From Propioniciclava flava (GTDB lineage: Bacteria; Actinomycetota; Actinomycetes; Propionibacteriales; Propionibacteriaceae), in assembly GCF_004126535.1 (NCBI RefSeq), contig NZ_PPCV01000003.1:310001-374000 (forward strand): a stretch of 64,000 nucleotides of DNA. The letters are read 5' to 3'. Below, one piece after another: positions 1-8,952 of the stretch. Below the pieces are notes generated by a model. It was not told the DNA's origin and did not search any database. It saw only the letters and a program-made list of their open reading frames with translations. Every line of letters starts with the position of its first letter. Position 1 is the first letter of the stretch. The translations under genes and the position numbers were made by a program.

Positions 1-1
1 G

Positions 2-550
2 ACAGTGAACCCGTACGGGCCACCGACCAGCCCATCTATGTCGTGCAGTGCCTCCGGAACCAGCCTTACCTGCTCGTGGAGTGGCGGGAACGACAACGGC
101 CGTTCGACCAACTTCCAGATCTCGGGTGATTGGTCCACCGGCGATGGGGGAGCATCCGGTACGCATGGGTTTGGGGACATCGGCTACTCCGCGAGCCGGT
201 CCCTGTGCGTCCAGGCAGTCCAGGCTGGTGGCGCGACGGGCGCACGGAACTGCAACAGCGCCACGACGCAAGCGCGACCCAAGACGGTCGAGATCCTCAA
301 GTACGGCAACGCCTACACGTTCCCGGATTGCACCGACCGGTCCTGCCAGTACATCACCATCAGAACCCAGAACTTCGATGGCAACGTCCAATGCACGCTG
401 CAATGGGAGTATCCGCGCGGGGTGATGTCCGACTGGCGTACCTACACGATCGGGCCCAATGCCAGCTACCAGACCCGCGACTTCTACGGCATGCCGGGCG
501 GCCGGGTGCAGGCCAACTGCGGCGGCGTTGTCGGCGGCATCAACTGGTAA
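2..550 (+). CDS. C-terminal part of a secreted fibronectin type III-like protein (cut by the window edge)
   Basis: The frame is open from the first bases, so the N-terminus lies outside the window; 182 residues are visible. A GTG codon at 5 exists, but the sequence there (NPYGPPTSP) looks like a linker between repeated extracellular domains, so I treat the gene as partial. Residues about 8-95 resemble an Fn3/Ig-like beta domain rich in Ser, Gly and Trp. The rest is a Cys-rich beta-type tail (Cys in SCSAS, DCTDRSC, VQC, ANCGG), as expected of an exported, disulfide-bonded protein. It ends 41 bp before moxR and is probably the first visible cistron of the operon. It could be a cell-surface adhesin or a T7SS-associated extracellular protein; the function is not determined. 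Confidence 0.6.
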   Translation, partial: TVNPYGPPTSPSMSCSASGTSLTCSWSGGNDNGRSTNFQISGDWSTGDGGASGTHGFGDIGYSASRSLCVQAVQAGGATGARNCNSATTQARPKTVEILKYGNAYTFPDCTDRSCQYITIRTQNFDGNVQCTLQWEYPRGVMSDWRTYTIGPNASYQTRDFYGMPGGRVQANCGGVVGGINW

Positions 551-591
551 CACCACCTACCTGACCACCCACGGACGAAGGAACACACACG

Positions 592-1563
592 ATGGAGCTC
601 ACCCCGCAGAACGCGGCCTGGTTCGCTGAGACGTTCGCCAAGCTCACCGACAACGTCGGCCAAGCGTTGCTGGGCAAAGCGCCCGTGATCCGGCTGGCGC
701 TCACGTGCATGCTCGCCGAGGGGCACCTGCTGCTGGAGGACGCGCCGGGCACGGGCAAGACCGCGCTGGCTCGCGCCCTTGCCGCGACCGTGCAGGGCAC
801 CCATAGCCGCATCCAGTTCACGCCCGACCTGCTGCCCTCCGACATCACCGGCGTGACCATGTACGACCAGAAGACGTCCCAGTGGGAGTTCCACAAGGGG
901 CCGATCTTCGCGTCCATCGTGCTGGCCGACGAAATCAACCGCGCCTCACCGAAGACACAGTCGGCCCTGTTGGAGGTCATGGAGGAGTCGCAGGTCACCG
1001 TGGACGGCACCCGCCACGAACAGGGCCGCCCCTTCATGGTGATCGCCACCCAGAACCCGGTCGAGCAGGCGGGAACCTACCGGCTCCCCGAGGCGCAGTT
1101 GGACCGGTTCTTGATGAAGTCGGCCGTCGGCTACCCCGACCGGGCCGCCGCCCTGCAGGTGCTCGCCGGCTCCGCCAACCCCGACCGCGCCAAGGGTCTG
1201 CGCCCCATGATCGCCACTCACGCCGTCGCCGAGATGGCCGACATGGTGAAGACCAACTACGTCAACGAAGCCGTCTTGGACTACGTGCAGCGCCTCGTGG
1301 AAGCCACCCGTGAGGACGCCGACACCACCCTGGGCGTCTCGACGCGTGGGGCGATCGCCATGGTGCGCGCCGTGCGCGTCTGGGCGGCCGCCCATGGTCG
1401 CAACTACGCCGTCCCGGACGACGTCAAGCAACTCGCCGCCCCGGTGTGGACGCATCGTCTGGTCATGTCCCCCGAGGCCGAGTTCTCCGGGGCCACCGCA
1501 ACCCAGGTCATCGCCCGGGCGCTCGACAATGTGGAGCCGCCGAAGGAGCGCCAGGGCCAGTGA
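592..1563 (+). CDS. MoxR-family AAA+ ATPase
   Basis: 323 aa, close to the usual MoxR length. Walker A is EDAPGTGKTALARA near residues 50-63, Walker B is VLADEINRASPKTQSALLEV near 110-130, and the sensor segment IATQNPVEQAGTY follows; the C-terminal lid domain is present. MoxR proteins are chaperone-like ATPases that help assemble or activate partner complexes and are usually encoded next to DUF58 proteins, as here. The ATG at 592 follows an AAGGA-type ribosome site. The stop overlaps the next gene (GTGA), so the two are translationally coupled. In this context it may act on the membrane or secretion proteins encoded downstream; that role is inferred from position. Confidence 0.92.
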   Translation: MELTPQNAAWFAETFAKLTDNVGQALLGKAPVIRLALTCMLAEGHLLLEDAPGTGKTALARALAATVQGTHSRIQFTPDLLPSDITGVTMYDQKTSQWEFHKGPIFASIVLADEINRASPKTQSALLEVMEESQVTVDGTRHEQGRPFMVIATQNPVEQAGTYRLPEAQLDRFLMKSAVGYPDRAAALQVLAGSANPDRAKGLRPMIATHAVAEMADMVKTNYVNEAVLDYVQRLVEATREDADTTLGVSTRGAIAMVRAVRVWAAAHGRNYAVPDDVKQLAAPVWTHRLVMSPEAEFSGATATQVIARALDNVEPPKERQGQ

Positions 1564-2864
1564 GCGACGAGCAGCAGCGGCGCCAGACCTTAGGGTCGGG
1601 GGTGCGCCACCTCATCGACGCAGGGGGGCAGCTTGGTTCGGTCCTGCGCCGGGCCGGGCAGCGCGTGGGGGAGGCCCTTCGACCGATCACGCGTGCGATC
1701 GCCCGCCGCACCGATCCCGTGGTGCGCACCGTCTCCCCGCTGGGGTGGGTCGTGATCGGCAGCCTGCTGGTGGGCGGCGCCTTGGGTTGGCGCTACGGCT
1801 GGATCGAGTTGCGCACCCTGGCCGTGCTGTTGCTGATCCTGCTGCTGGTTGCCGTCGCGTTCACGTTCGGACGCTGGAACTACGACGCCGCGATCGAGTT
1901 GGGCAACCGCCGCATCCGCGTCGGACAGACGGCGCTAGGCCGGGTCGTGCTGCACAACACGTCCGGGCGGCCCGCGGCGTCGTCCATCCTGGAACTCCCC
2001 GTCGGACGCAACGTGGCCGCCTTCCGCGTGCCGCGCCTCGCCGCAGGCGAGGAACACGAAGAGGTCTTCCAGATCCCCGGACGGCGCCGGTCCGTCGTCC
2101 GTATCGGGCCCGTTCGCGCCGTCCGGACCGACCCGTTACGGCTCCTGCATCGTCAACGGCAATGGACCGATCCGGTCGAGTTGTTCATTCACCCCGAGAT
2201 CGTGCGGCTGGAAGCGGTCGCCCTGGGATTCCTCAAAGACGTCGAGGGTGTGACGACGCAGAACCTGTCCTCCTCGGACGTCTCCTTCCACGCCTTGCGC
2301 GAATACGTCCCCGGGGACGACCGGCGCTCGATCCACTGGCGGACGACCGCACGGGTCGGGAAGCTGATGGTGCGCCAGTTCGAGGAGACGATGCGCTCCC
2401 ACCTGCTGATCGTCTTGTCACTGGATCCGGAGTCCTACCGTGACCCGGCCGACTTCGAGCTGGCCGTCTCCTGCGCGGCGAGCCTGGCATATGCGTCGTT
2501 GAGCGAAGAGCGTGCCGTCACGATCCACACGGCACACGACACCTTGTCCTTCCCCAACGCCGTCGTCATGCTCGATCAGCTCTCACGCCTGGAACTGTCC
2601 CGCGGCGGCAGCAGCACCTTGCGAGAAGTCGCGCTCGAAGGCGCCCGCCGCGTCCCGGACGCCTCCGTGGCCGCGATCATCACCGGCGGCGTCGAACCCG
2701 CCGAACTGCGCGGTGCTCAACTGGCGATGCCCCCCGAGGTGGCGACGTTCGCGCTGCGCTGCGACGCGACCCTCACCACCTCGCGGCGGCGTGCCTCGAA
2801 CCTGATCGTGCTCGACGTGCCGACGCTCGCCGACCTTCCCGGCGGCGTGAGGAGCCTGCGATGA
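1560..2864 (+). CDS. DUF58 domain-containing membrane protein
   Basis: 434 aa starting at a GTG that overlaps the moxR stop. The open frame extends further upstream, but coupling favours this start. Two closely spaced hydrophobic segments (about residues 58-105, VVIGSLLVGGALGW and LAVLLLILLLVAVAF) are followed by a cytosolic beta region. The DUF58 core has the signature YVPGDDRRSIHWRTTARVGK near residues 248-268, and a vWA-like C-terminal half follows. DUF58 proteins pair with MoxR ATPases and a transglutaminase-like membrane protein, exactly the trio seen here. The biochemical role of the family is poorly known. The gene overlaps the next one by ATGA. Confidence 0.88.
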   Translation: MSDEQQRRQTLGSGVRHLIDAGGQLGSVLRRAGQRVGEALRPITRAIARRTDPVVRTVSPLGWVVIGSLLVGGALGWRYGWIELRTLAVLLLILLLVAVAFTFGRWNYDAAIELGNRRIRVGQTALGRVVLHNTSGRPAASSILELPVGRNVAAFRVPRLAAGEEHEEVFQIPGRRRSVVRIGPVRAVRTDPLRLLHRQRQWTDPVELFIHPEIVRLEAVALGFLKDVEGVTTQNLSSSDVSFHALREYVPGDDRRSIHWRTTARVGKLMVRQFEETMRSHLLIVLSLDPESYRDPADFELAVSCAASLAYASLSEERAVTIHTAHDTLSFPNAVVMLDQLSRLELSRGGSSTLREVALEGARRVPDASVAAIITGGVEPAELRGAQLAMPPEVATFALRCDATLTTSRRRASNLIVLDVPTLADLPGGVRSLR

Positions 2865-5161
2865 CCGCCCTGTCCTTGACCCCGCCCGCCACGCAGGAAC
2901 GCACCGCCTTGAGCGGCGCCGATGTCGTGACAGCCTTCGTAGCGGCCGCGCTGTTGCTGCTGCCCGGCGTCGTGTCTTTCGGTCCCGTTTTCGGGGGAGC
3001 CGCCGGGTATCTCGCCGCAGGCGGCGGCGTCCTGATCGGCCTGATCATCGCCTTCCTGGCCGTCCGGGGCCGGTGGGCCTTCGCGACGACCCTGGCCACC
3101 GTGGTCGGGGCCTACCTGCTGTTCGGCGGTGTGCTGGCCCTGCGACCGACGACCCTTTTCGGCGTCGTGCCCACCCCCGAAACGTTGCTGCGGCTCGTCC
3201 CCTTGTCGGTGCAGTCGTGGCGCGACCTGCTCACCGTGCGTCCGCCAGCCGGAAGCTTCGTCGGGCCTGCCGTCGTCCCGTACCTGGCAGGGATCGTCGC
3301 GGGACTGTTCACCGGACGCCTGTCGTTGTCGGTGCGCCGCTACCTGTGGGCGCTCCTTCCTTCGGCCGCCTTCTTGCTCGTCGGCATCCTGTGGGGCATC
3401 GACGTCCCCGCCGCGGGCGGCGCTCTCGGCCTGGGGTTCGCCTTCATCGCCTTGCTGTGGGCCGTGTGGCGTCGCCACCGTGCCAACGCACTGACGGGTG
3501 AAGAGCTGCTGTCTGATGGATCGGCGATCTCTGGGCCGCGGACCATCGCTGCTGCGGCGGCGCTCGTCGCGGCAGCGACGGCCCTCTCGGTGGCCGTCAT
3601 GCCGTTGCTGGGGCCCGCCGGGGGACGCGTCGTGCTGCGCCAGTTCGTCCAGCCGCCCTTGAACCTGCAGGACTACGCCAGCCCGCTGACCGGCTACCGT
3701 CACCTCGTCGATGACCAGAAGAAGTCGACCCTCTTCACCGTCGCGGGCCTGCCGGATCACGGACGAATCGAGGTCGCGACCCTGGACGCCTACGACGGCC
3801 ACGTCTTCAGCATGGACGGGGAGTCGGCGCGCTTCCTCCGCATCGGCCCCTCCGTCTACGGAACCGACGCGGGCACTCCGCGCACCCTCGACATCGGCAT
3901 CGACAACTATGCGAGCGTGTGGCTCCCCGGGGGCGGAGACGTGCGCGGCGTCCGGTTCAGCGGCCCGCGCGCCGACGACCAAGCTGAAGGGCTGTACTAC
4001 AACTCCTACGGCGGAACGCTCCTGACCACGGCGGGCGTCGCGGCGGGGGATCGCTACAGCGTCGACCTTGTCGTGCCACCCCCCACAGACGACGCCGCCG
4101 CCCAGCGCGTCTCTCAAGTGCCGGTCGGCGACGTGAGCCGGGTTCCCGACGTGGTGGGCGAACGCGCCACCGAACTGATCGGCGACGCACACACCCCGAT
4201 GGAGCAACTGCGTGCCCTGGAGAAGGGACTGCGGGAGGGCTACTACCTGACCGGTCCCAAGTCGCGCCCGGGACACTCCCTGGAGCGCATCACCACCATG
4301 CTCACCGGTGACCTGCTGGTGGGAGACGACGAGCAATACGCCGTAGCCATGGCGCTGATGGTCCGGCAACTCGGCATGCCTGCCCGTGTCGTGATGGGGT
4401 TCTACCCCGGCAAGGACGACAAGGCCACCGGCGGCGTCTTGGCGGTGACGGGAACCATGGCGCACGCCTGGGTGGAGGTGCCCTTCGACGGGCAAGGCTG
4501 GGTGACCTTCGATCCGACGCCCGATCGTGACCGCGTCCCGCAGACAACGGTGCCGAAGCCGCGTCCGCAGCCGAAACCGCAGGTGCTGCCGCCGCCCGAT
4601 CCGCCGATCAACATGCTGCAGGACTCGATGGACAAGCCCGGCAACAACGAGGACAGCGAGCGCCCCGGCGAGAACGTGGCGTTGCGCATCCTCGCGGCCG
4701 CAGGCATCGCGGCCCTCATTGCCTCGCTGCTGGCCGCCCCGTTCGTCCTGATTGCGTGGCTGAAGAGCCGCCGTCGGGAACACCGCCGCCATGCGCCCCA
4801 GGTGGCGGACCGGTTCAGTGGCGCGTGGGCCGAACTCGAGGACGCCGCCGTGGATCTCGGTACCCCGGTGCCGACGCTCGCGACGCGGGCAGAGACCGCC
4901 GAGGCCCTCACGCAGACCTACCCGGATGTCCCGCTGCCCCAGGTCGCCGGTGCCGTGGACGCCGGGGTTTTCGGGCCTGGACAGCCCACCGACGAGGCCG
5001 CCGCCGCTGTGTGGAAGCATGTCGACGGCGCGTTGACGAGCTTGCATGCAGGCCTGAGCCGCTGGCAGCGTCTGCGGTCGTTCATCTCTCTGCGGTCGTT
5101 CAGGCGTGGTGGCGGGCTCCTGTCACGCGTCCCTGTGCCCTGGCGAAAGGCGAAGCCATGA
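2861..5161 (+). CDS. TgpA-like membrane protein with a transglutaminase-fold domain lacking the catalytic Cys
   Basis: 766 aa. The N-terminal third is hydrophobic with several membrane spans (DUF3488/TgpA-like). An extracytoplasmic region and a transglutaminase-like core at about residues 465-560 follow, then a Pro-rich linker, one more span near 605-630 and a cytosolic tail. In active members the nucleophile sits in a G-x-C-E-Q-F/Y-A motif. Here it reads VGDDEQYAVAMAL, so Asp490 replaces Cys. The His (AHAWVEV, His535) and Asp (FDPTPD, Asp551) of the triad are kept. It is therefore probably a non-catalytic, binding or structural transglutaminase fold. It is coupled to DUF58 upstream and RDD-FHA downstream by ATGA overlaps. 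Confidence 0.88.
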   Translation: MTALSLTPPATQERTALSGADVVTAFVAAALLLLPGVVSFGPVFGGAAGYLAAGGGVLIGLIIAFLAVRGRWAFATTLATVVGAYLLFGGVLALRPTTLFGVVPTPETLLRLVPLSVQSWRDLLTVRPPAGSFVGPAVVPYLAGIVAGLFTGRLSLSVRRYLWALLPSAAFLLVGILWGIDVPAAGGALGLGFAFIALLWAVWRRHRANALTGEELLSDGSAISGPRTIAAAAALVAAATALSVAVMPLLGPAGGRVVLRQFVQPPLNLQDYASPLTGYRHLVDDQKKSTLFTVAGLPDHGRIEVATLDAYDGHVFSMDGESARFLRIGPSVYGTDAGTPRTLDIGIDNYASVWLPGGGDVRGVRFSGPRADDQAEGLYYNSYGGTLLTTAGVAAGDRYSVDLVVPPPTDDAAAQRVSQVPVGDVSRVPDVVGERATELIGDAHTPMEQLRALEKGLREGYYLTGPKSRPGHSLERITTMLTGDLLVGDDEQYAVAMALMVRQLGMPARVVMGFYPGKDDKATGGVLAVTGTMAHAWVEVPFDGQGWVTFDPTPDRDRVPQTTVPKPRPQPKPQVLPPPDPPINMLQDSMDKPGNNEDSERPGENVALRILAAAGIAALIASLLAAPFVLIAWLKSRRREHRRHAPQVADRFSGAWAELEDAAVDLGTPVPTLATRAETAEALTQTYPDVPLPQVAGAVDAGVFGPGQPTDEAAAAVWKHVDGALTSLHAGLSRWQRLRSFISLRSFRRGGGLLSRVPVPWRKAKP

Positions 5162-6435
5162 GCGTGTACCCCTACAACCTCACCCCTGAGGGCGCGCCCA
5201 CGGACGCGACCGGTTCCTACCCGATGGTGGCGGGCTACACCCCCATGACGACGGGACGTCGGGTGGCGATCGTGCTCGTCGATGGCGTCATCGGTGGTGC
5301 TGTCGGGGGGCTGACGGCGTTTCTGACCCTGCAGGAGAACGGCTGGGGTTTGCCGGTGGGGATCGGCATCTCCGTGGTGTACGGGTTGGTGACGTTGTGG
5401 GCGGTGTTTGGTCGCTCCGCGCGCTTGGCCGGTTTGCTGATGAAGGCGCAGTACGTCGACGTCCGTACGGGAGCGCTCAAGGGCGGGTCGTTGTTCCTTA
5501 AGCAACTCCTGCAGGGCGTGCTCGCCGGGGTCACGTTCGGTATCGCCCCCCTCGTGCTGGTGTTCGCCAGCGTGCAGGGGCCCATGCGGCGCAACTTCTT
5601 CGATCGGGCGACCAAGCTGATGCTGGTCGATGGACGCAGCGGTCGTCGTCCCGGCAGCCCTCCCGAGGCTGCGGTATCCCCGCAGGCGACCTCCCATGTG
5701 GCGGCCGTGCAGTTCCATCCCGAGCAGGCGCCCACCGCGTGGGGGGCTCCGGGTTCCACCTACGAGTTCCCCGCCGTCGCGACGATCACCGACGACGGTG
5801 GTCTCATTACCGCCGTGCCCGGCAGCGGTTCGGCCCCCACGGCGGGCGATGGCGCCCCGAGCCCCGCGCCGTGGCCGATCCCCGCCGCCCCGCACCCCGC
5901 CATGCCCGCGCCGGCGGCGGCACCGATGCCCGCCGCTGCGCCGGCCCCCCTGCCTACCCCGGCAGCGCCGCAGGACAGGCCAGCGCCGGCCGCGTCCTGG
6001 CCGCAGCAGCCCGCCGAGGAGGTCTTCTTCGCTCGTCCGAGCGCCCCCCAGGTCACCGAATCGGATCGCACCGTGCTGGCGCCCAGTTCCCTGGACGGCG
6101 CGAGCACCACCTCGACGACCCCCGAAGTGACGTTGGACGGGGAACACGCGCTCCTGGTCGGCCCACCGCTGGTCTTCGGCCGTAACCCGGTGGCGCCCGG
6201 GAGTCACCCCGACGCTGTGGCGCACCGCCTGGAAGATTCCTTGCTCTCGAAGACCCATCTGCTGGTGGGACGCGACGAGGAGGGCGTGTGGGTGATCGAC
6301 CTGAACTCCACCAACGGGAGCCGCGTGGCGAAGGTGCCTGAGGCGACCCCGCGCCTGGTCGAACCGGGGCGACGCGTCCGGCTACCCGAGGGCGCCAGCG
6401 TCCACTTCGGCCAGCACCGGATCACGGTCGGATGA
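5158..6435 (+). CDS. RDD-FHA membrane protein
   Basis: 425 aa, starting at the ATG that overlaps the previous stop (ATGA). Residues about 30-160 form an RDD-type membrane module (GRRVAIVLVDGVIGGAVGG, a second and a third span, and the charged end PMRRNFFDRATKLMLV). A long Pro/Ala linker (about 165-310) leads to a C-terminal FHA domain at about 325-425 with the expected LVFGRNP, SLLSKTHLLV and DLNSTNGSRV signatures. FHA domains bind phosphothreonine, so this is a membrane-anchored reader probably facing the cytosol. The kinase and phosphatase encoded just downstream are its likely writer and eraser (inference from context). Confidence 0.88.
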   Translation: MSVYPYNLTPEGAPTDATGSYPMVAGYTPMTTGRRVAIVLVDGVIGGAVGGLTAFLTLQENGWGLPVGIGISVVYGLVTLWAVFGRSARLAGLLMKAQYVDVRTGALKGGSLFLKQLLQGVLAGVTFGIAPLVLVFASVQGPMRRNFFDRATKLMLVDGRSGRRPGSPPEAAVSPQATSHVAAVQFHPEQAPTAWGAPGSTYEFPAVATITDDGGLITAVPGSGSAPTAGDGAPSPAPWPIPAAPHPAMPAPAAAPMPAAAPAPLPTPAAPQDRPAPAASWPQQPAEEVFFARPSAPQVTESDRTVLAPSSLDGASTTSTTPEVTLDGEHALLVGPPLVFGRNPVAPGSHPDAVAHRLEDSLLSKTHLLVGRDEEGVWVIDLNSTNGSRVAKVPEATPRLVEPGRRVRLPEGASVHFGQHRITVG

Positions 6436-7274
6436 TGGGCTCCTCACTTCCGTGCCTGGAACTCCGGGCTGGGGCAGCTACCGATCCGGGCCGCTTCCGT
6501 GACCACAACGAGGACTCCTACTGGGCGCATCGCCCAGTGTTCTTGGTGGCCGACGGCATGGGCGGGCACGCGCGTGGGGATGTGGCGTCCGCTGAGGCGG
6601 TACGCCAGTTCTCCCAGGTCCACGGCGAGTGGACCGACGCGTCGGCCATTCACACCGCCATGGCGACGGCGGCCACCAACATCGCGGCGCTGGCCGGGTC
6701 GGGCCGCGCCCCCGGAACGACACTGGCCGGGGTCGCGGTGACCGAGCAGGCCGGACGCCCGTACTGGCTCGTGTTCAACGTAGGAGACTCCCGGGTCTAT
6801 CTCGCGCGTGATGGGCACCTCGAACAGGTCAGCGTCGACCATTCGCGGCGGCAGGAACTGGTCGATCTGGGACTGGTTGAGCAGTCGAAAGCCATCGGCG
6901 GCAACATCATTACCCGGGCGTTGGGCGGCGGCCTGCTGGGCGTCCCCGTTTTGGATCAGTGGCTGTTGCCGTTGCTGCCCCACGACCGCATCCTGGTGTG
7001 CTCCGACGGGCTCAGTTCCGATCTGACCCCCATGTTGATGCTGGCCATGCTGCGCTCGATCGAGGATCCGGAAGAGGCGGCGGCGCACCTGGTCCGCGCG
7101 GCGGTCACGGCGTCGGGACGCGACAATGTGACGGCTGTCGTGGTGGACGCGGTGGGTGTCATGCTGGCCGGGGGTACGCACTCGGGGGACGATACGGACA
7201 CGCTCAGCGATCCGACGGCGACGAACGGACACGGTGACGGGTCGATGCGCCGTCCCGGAGCGGGGAAGGACTGA
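6432..7274 (+). CDS. PP2C-family serine/threonine phosphatase
   Basis: 280 aa, ATG overlapping the preceding TGA. PP2C metal-binding motifs are present in order: RDHNEDSYWA, VADGMGGHARGD, NVGDSRVYLARDG, VCSDGLSSDL and GRDNVTAVVVD. All acidic ligands look intact, so it should be an active Mn/Mg-dependent phosphatase. It has no membrane segment, unlike PstP-type actinobacterial enzymes, so it is probably cytosolic. Lying in the same operon as a Ser/Thr kinase and several FHA proteins, it most likely reverses phosphorylation within this secretion locus. Confidence 0.93.
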   Translation: MMGSSLPCLELRAGAATDPGRFRDHNEDSYWAHRPVFLVADGMGGHARGDVASAEAVRQFSQVHGEWTDASAIHTAMATAATNIAALAGSGRAPGTTLAGVAVTEQAGRPYWLVFNVGDSRVYLARDGHLEQVSVDHSRRQELVDLGLVEQSKAIGGNIITRALGGGLLGVPVLDQWLLPLLPHDRILVCSDGLSSDLTPMLMLAMLRSIEDPEEAAAHLVRAAVTASGRDNVTAVVVDAVGVMLAGGTHSGDDTDTLSDPTATNGHGDGSMRRPGAGKD

Positions 7275-7275
7275 C

Positions 7276-8952
7276 ATGCACGCCTTGTGGTTTGAGGGGA
7301 CCGATCACGGACTGGTGTGGTCGCACGGCATGGCGCTGGTGTCGGGTGAGGTGTCGACGAAGGCCGCCGGTGACATCTGGCTGGAGTTCGTCGATGGGGG
7401 CGATCTTGCGGCGTTCTTGAAGCTGCTCAGCATCCACACCGGCACCGATGTGCTGTCGTTGCCCGGGTTCGCCATCGCGCTGCGGACCCCGCGCGGCGAC
7501 TGGCAGTTGGCGGCCCGCGGCGACTGGGTCGCGCAGGTCGATGACGAAGTGGTCCAGGGCGCGGGCATCTCGACGTGGGCCGAGCGCTCCGTCACGGGCG
7601 GGGCCGCCGCGTGCGTGGGGCGTGTGGGTGACCCAGCCGAGGGACGCCCGCTGGTCGCGGGGCTGGTGGTAGCCGGGGGGTTGGCGTGGGGATCCGCCGT
7701 TCCGACTCGCCGGACGGCCCCCGCGCACGCCGCGCAGGCCGAGGTGCGGCACGGGGCACAACGACGCCCCCAGCCCCCGGCTGCACCGGTCGAGCCTGCA
7801 GCGCCGGTCGCCGTCCCCCTCGTGTCTGCGGAGACGGACACTGACCTGCCCGTGCTGCTCCCCCCTGCCGGGCCAGCCGACGGAGTGCAGCAGGACGAGG
7901 GGGTGGAACTGCCCGATTGGGCGGCGACCCTCCTCGGCGAGGAAGCCGACCTCGCGCCGGAGGGCGACGAGGCCGAACCTGACGAGCCCAACCTCCCCCA
8001 GCCGGAGCCCCCCACCGGGGACCAGGCCGAGCCCGAGGACGCCCCGGTGGGGGCTCCGGCTCCCCACGATGACTCCGCCGATGATCGCCACACTCTCGAT
8101 CCCGCAGCCGAGGCGCCTGCGGGGACGCCTGCTGAGGCGTCTGCCTGGTCTGGACGGTTCGCCCGGCAGTACGGAGACACGGAGATGTTCTCCATCGAGG
8201 ACGCCGCCGTGCGCACCGACCAGGACGGGGAGTTCATCGCGGGCGTCCCCGGTGCTGCGCCCGCCGCGCCGACGCCGCCACCCCAGCCCGACGCTGGCTC
8301 GTCGGTGCCCCCGCAGGCCACGCCCCCTGTCGCTGCGGTGGCCGAAGACCGGACGCCGGGCGAAGGGCACACCACCACCACGGGGGGAATGCGCCGACTG
8401 CACGACGCCGAAGGTGACCATGACGGGGAGACCGTGTTGGCCGCCGACTTCGAGAGCGGCGCCACGTCCCCTGAGCCCGGACCGGAACCCATCGCGCCGG
8501 GGGAGTGGTCAGTCCTCGGCGTCCGCTGCCCGCAGGGCCACCCCAACCCGCCCCATCGCAGCACCTGCTTCGAGTGTGGCGCGCCGCTGACCGGTGCCGC
8601 CCATCGGATGCCGCGCCCCGCCCTGGGACGACTGAAACTGCCCAGCGGGGAGATCATCGACCTGACGGTGCCCGTGATCGTGGGGCGCAACCCTCGCGTC
8701 GAGCGCTATCAAGGCACCGTCCTGCCACGCCTTGTTCCCTTGTCACAAGGGCATGTGTCGAGCAACCACCTCGAACTGCGCCTCGAGGAGTGGAACGTGC
8801 TGGCCGTCGATCTGCATTCGACGAACGGGACCTTCCTGCGTCGCCGAGGTGAGGCCCCGGTGCGGCTGGGGGAGCGTCCCGAACTCTTGATGGACGGCGA
8901 CGTCTTGGATCTGGGCCACGGCGTCCAGCTCACCTTGGAGGGCTTGCGGTGA
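7276..8952 (+). CDS. Zinc-ribbon/FHA protein of the T7SS signalling cassette
   Basis: 558 aa, starting 1 base after the PP2C stop. The N-terminal about 130 residues form an unrecognised globular domain (begins MHALWFEGTDHGLVWSHGM). A long acidic, Pro-rich disordered region (about 150-410) follows. Residues about 415-440 make a Cys/His cluster typical of a short zinc ribbon (VRCPQGHPNP and TCFECGAP). The C-terminal FHA domain (about 452-558) shows IVGRNPRVE, HVSSNHLELRL and DLHSTNGTFL. It is likely a soluble phosphothreonine-dependent adaptor. The stop overlaps the kinase start (GTGA). Confidence 0.8.
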   Translation: MHALWFEGTDHGLVWSHGMALVSGEVSTKAAGDIWLEFVDGGDLAAFLKLLSIHTGTDVLSLPGFAIALRTPRGDWQLAARGDWVAQVDDEVVQGAGISTWAERSVTGGAAACVGRVGDPAEGRPLVAGLVVAGGLAWGSAVPTRRTAPAHAAQAEVRHGAQRRPQPPAAPVEPAAPVAVPLVSAETDTDLPVLLPPAGPADGVQQDEGVELPDWAATLLGEEADLAPEGDEAEPDEPNLPQPEPPTGDQAEPEDAPVGAPAPHDDSADDRHTLDPAAEAPAGTPAEASAWSGRFARQYGDTEMFSIEDAAVRTDQDGEFIAGVPGAAPAAPTPPPQPDAGSSVPPQATPPVAAVAEDRTPGEGHTTTTGGMRRLHDAEGDHDGETVLAADFESGATSPEPGPEPIAPGEWSVLGVRCPQGHPNPPHRSTCFECGAPLTGAAHRMPRPALGRLKLPSGEIIDLTVPVIVGRNPRVERYQGTVLPRLVPLSQGHVSSNHLELRLEEWNVLAVDLHSTNGTFLRRRGEAPVRLGERPELLMDGDVLDLGHGVQLTLEGLR

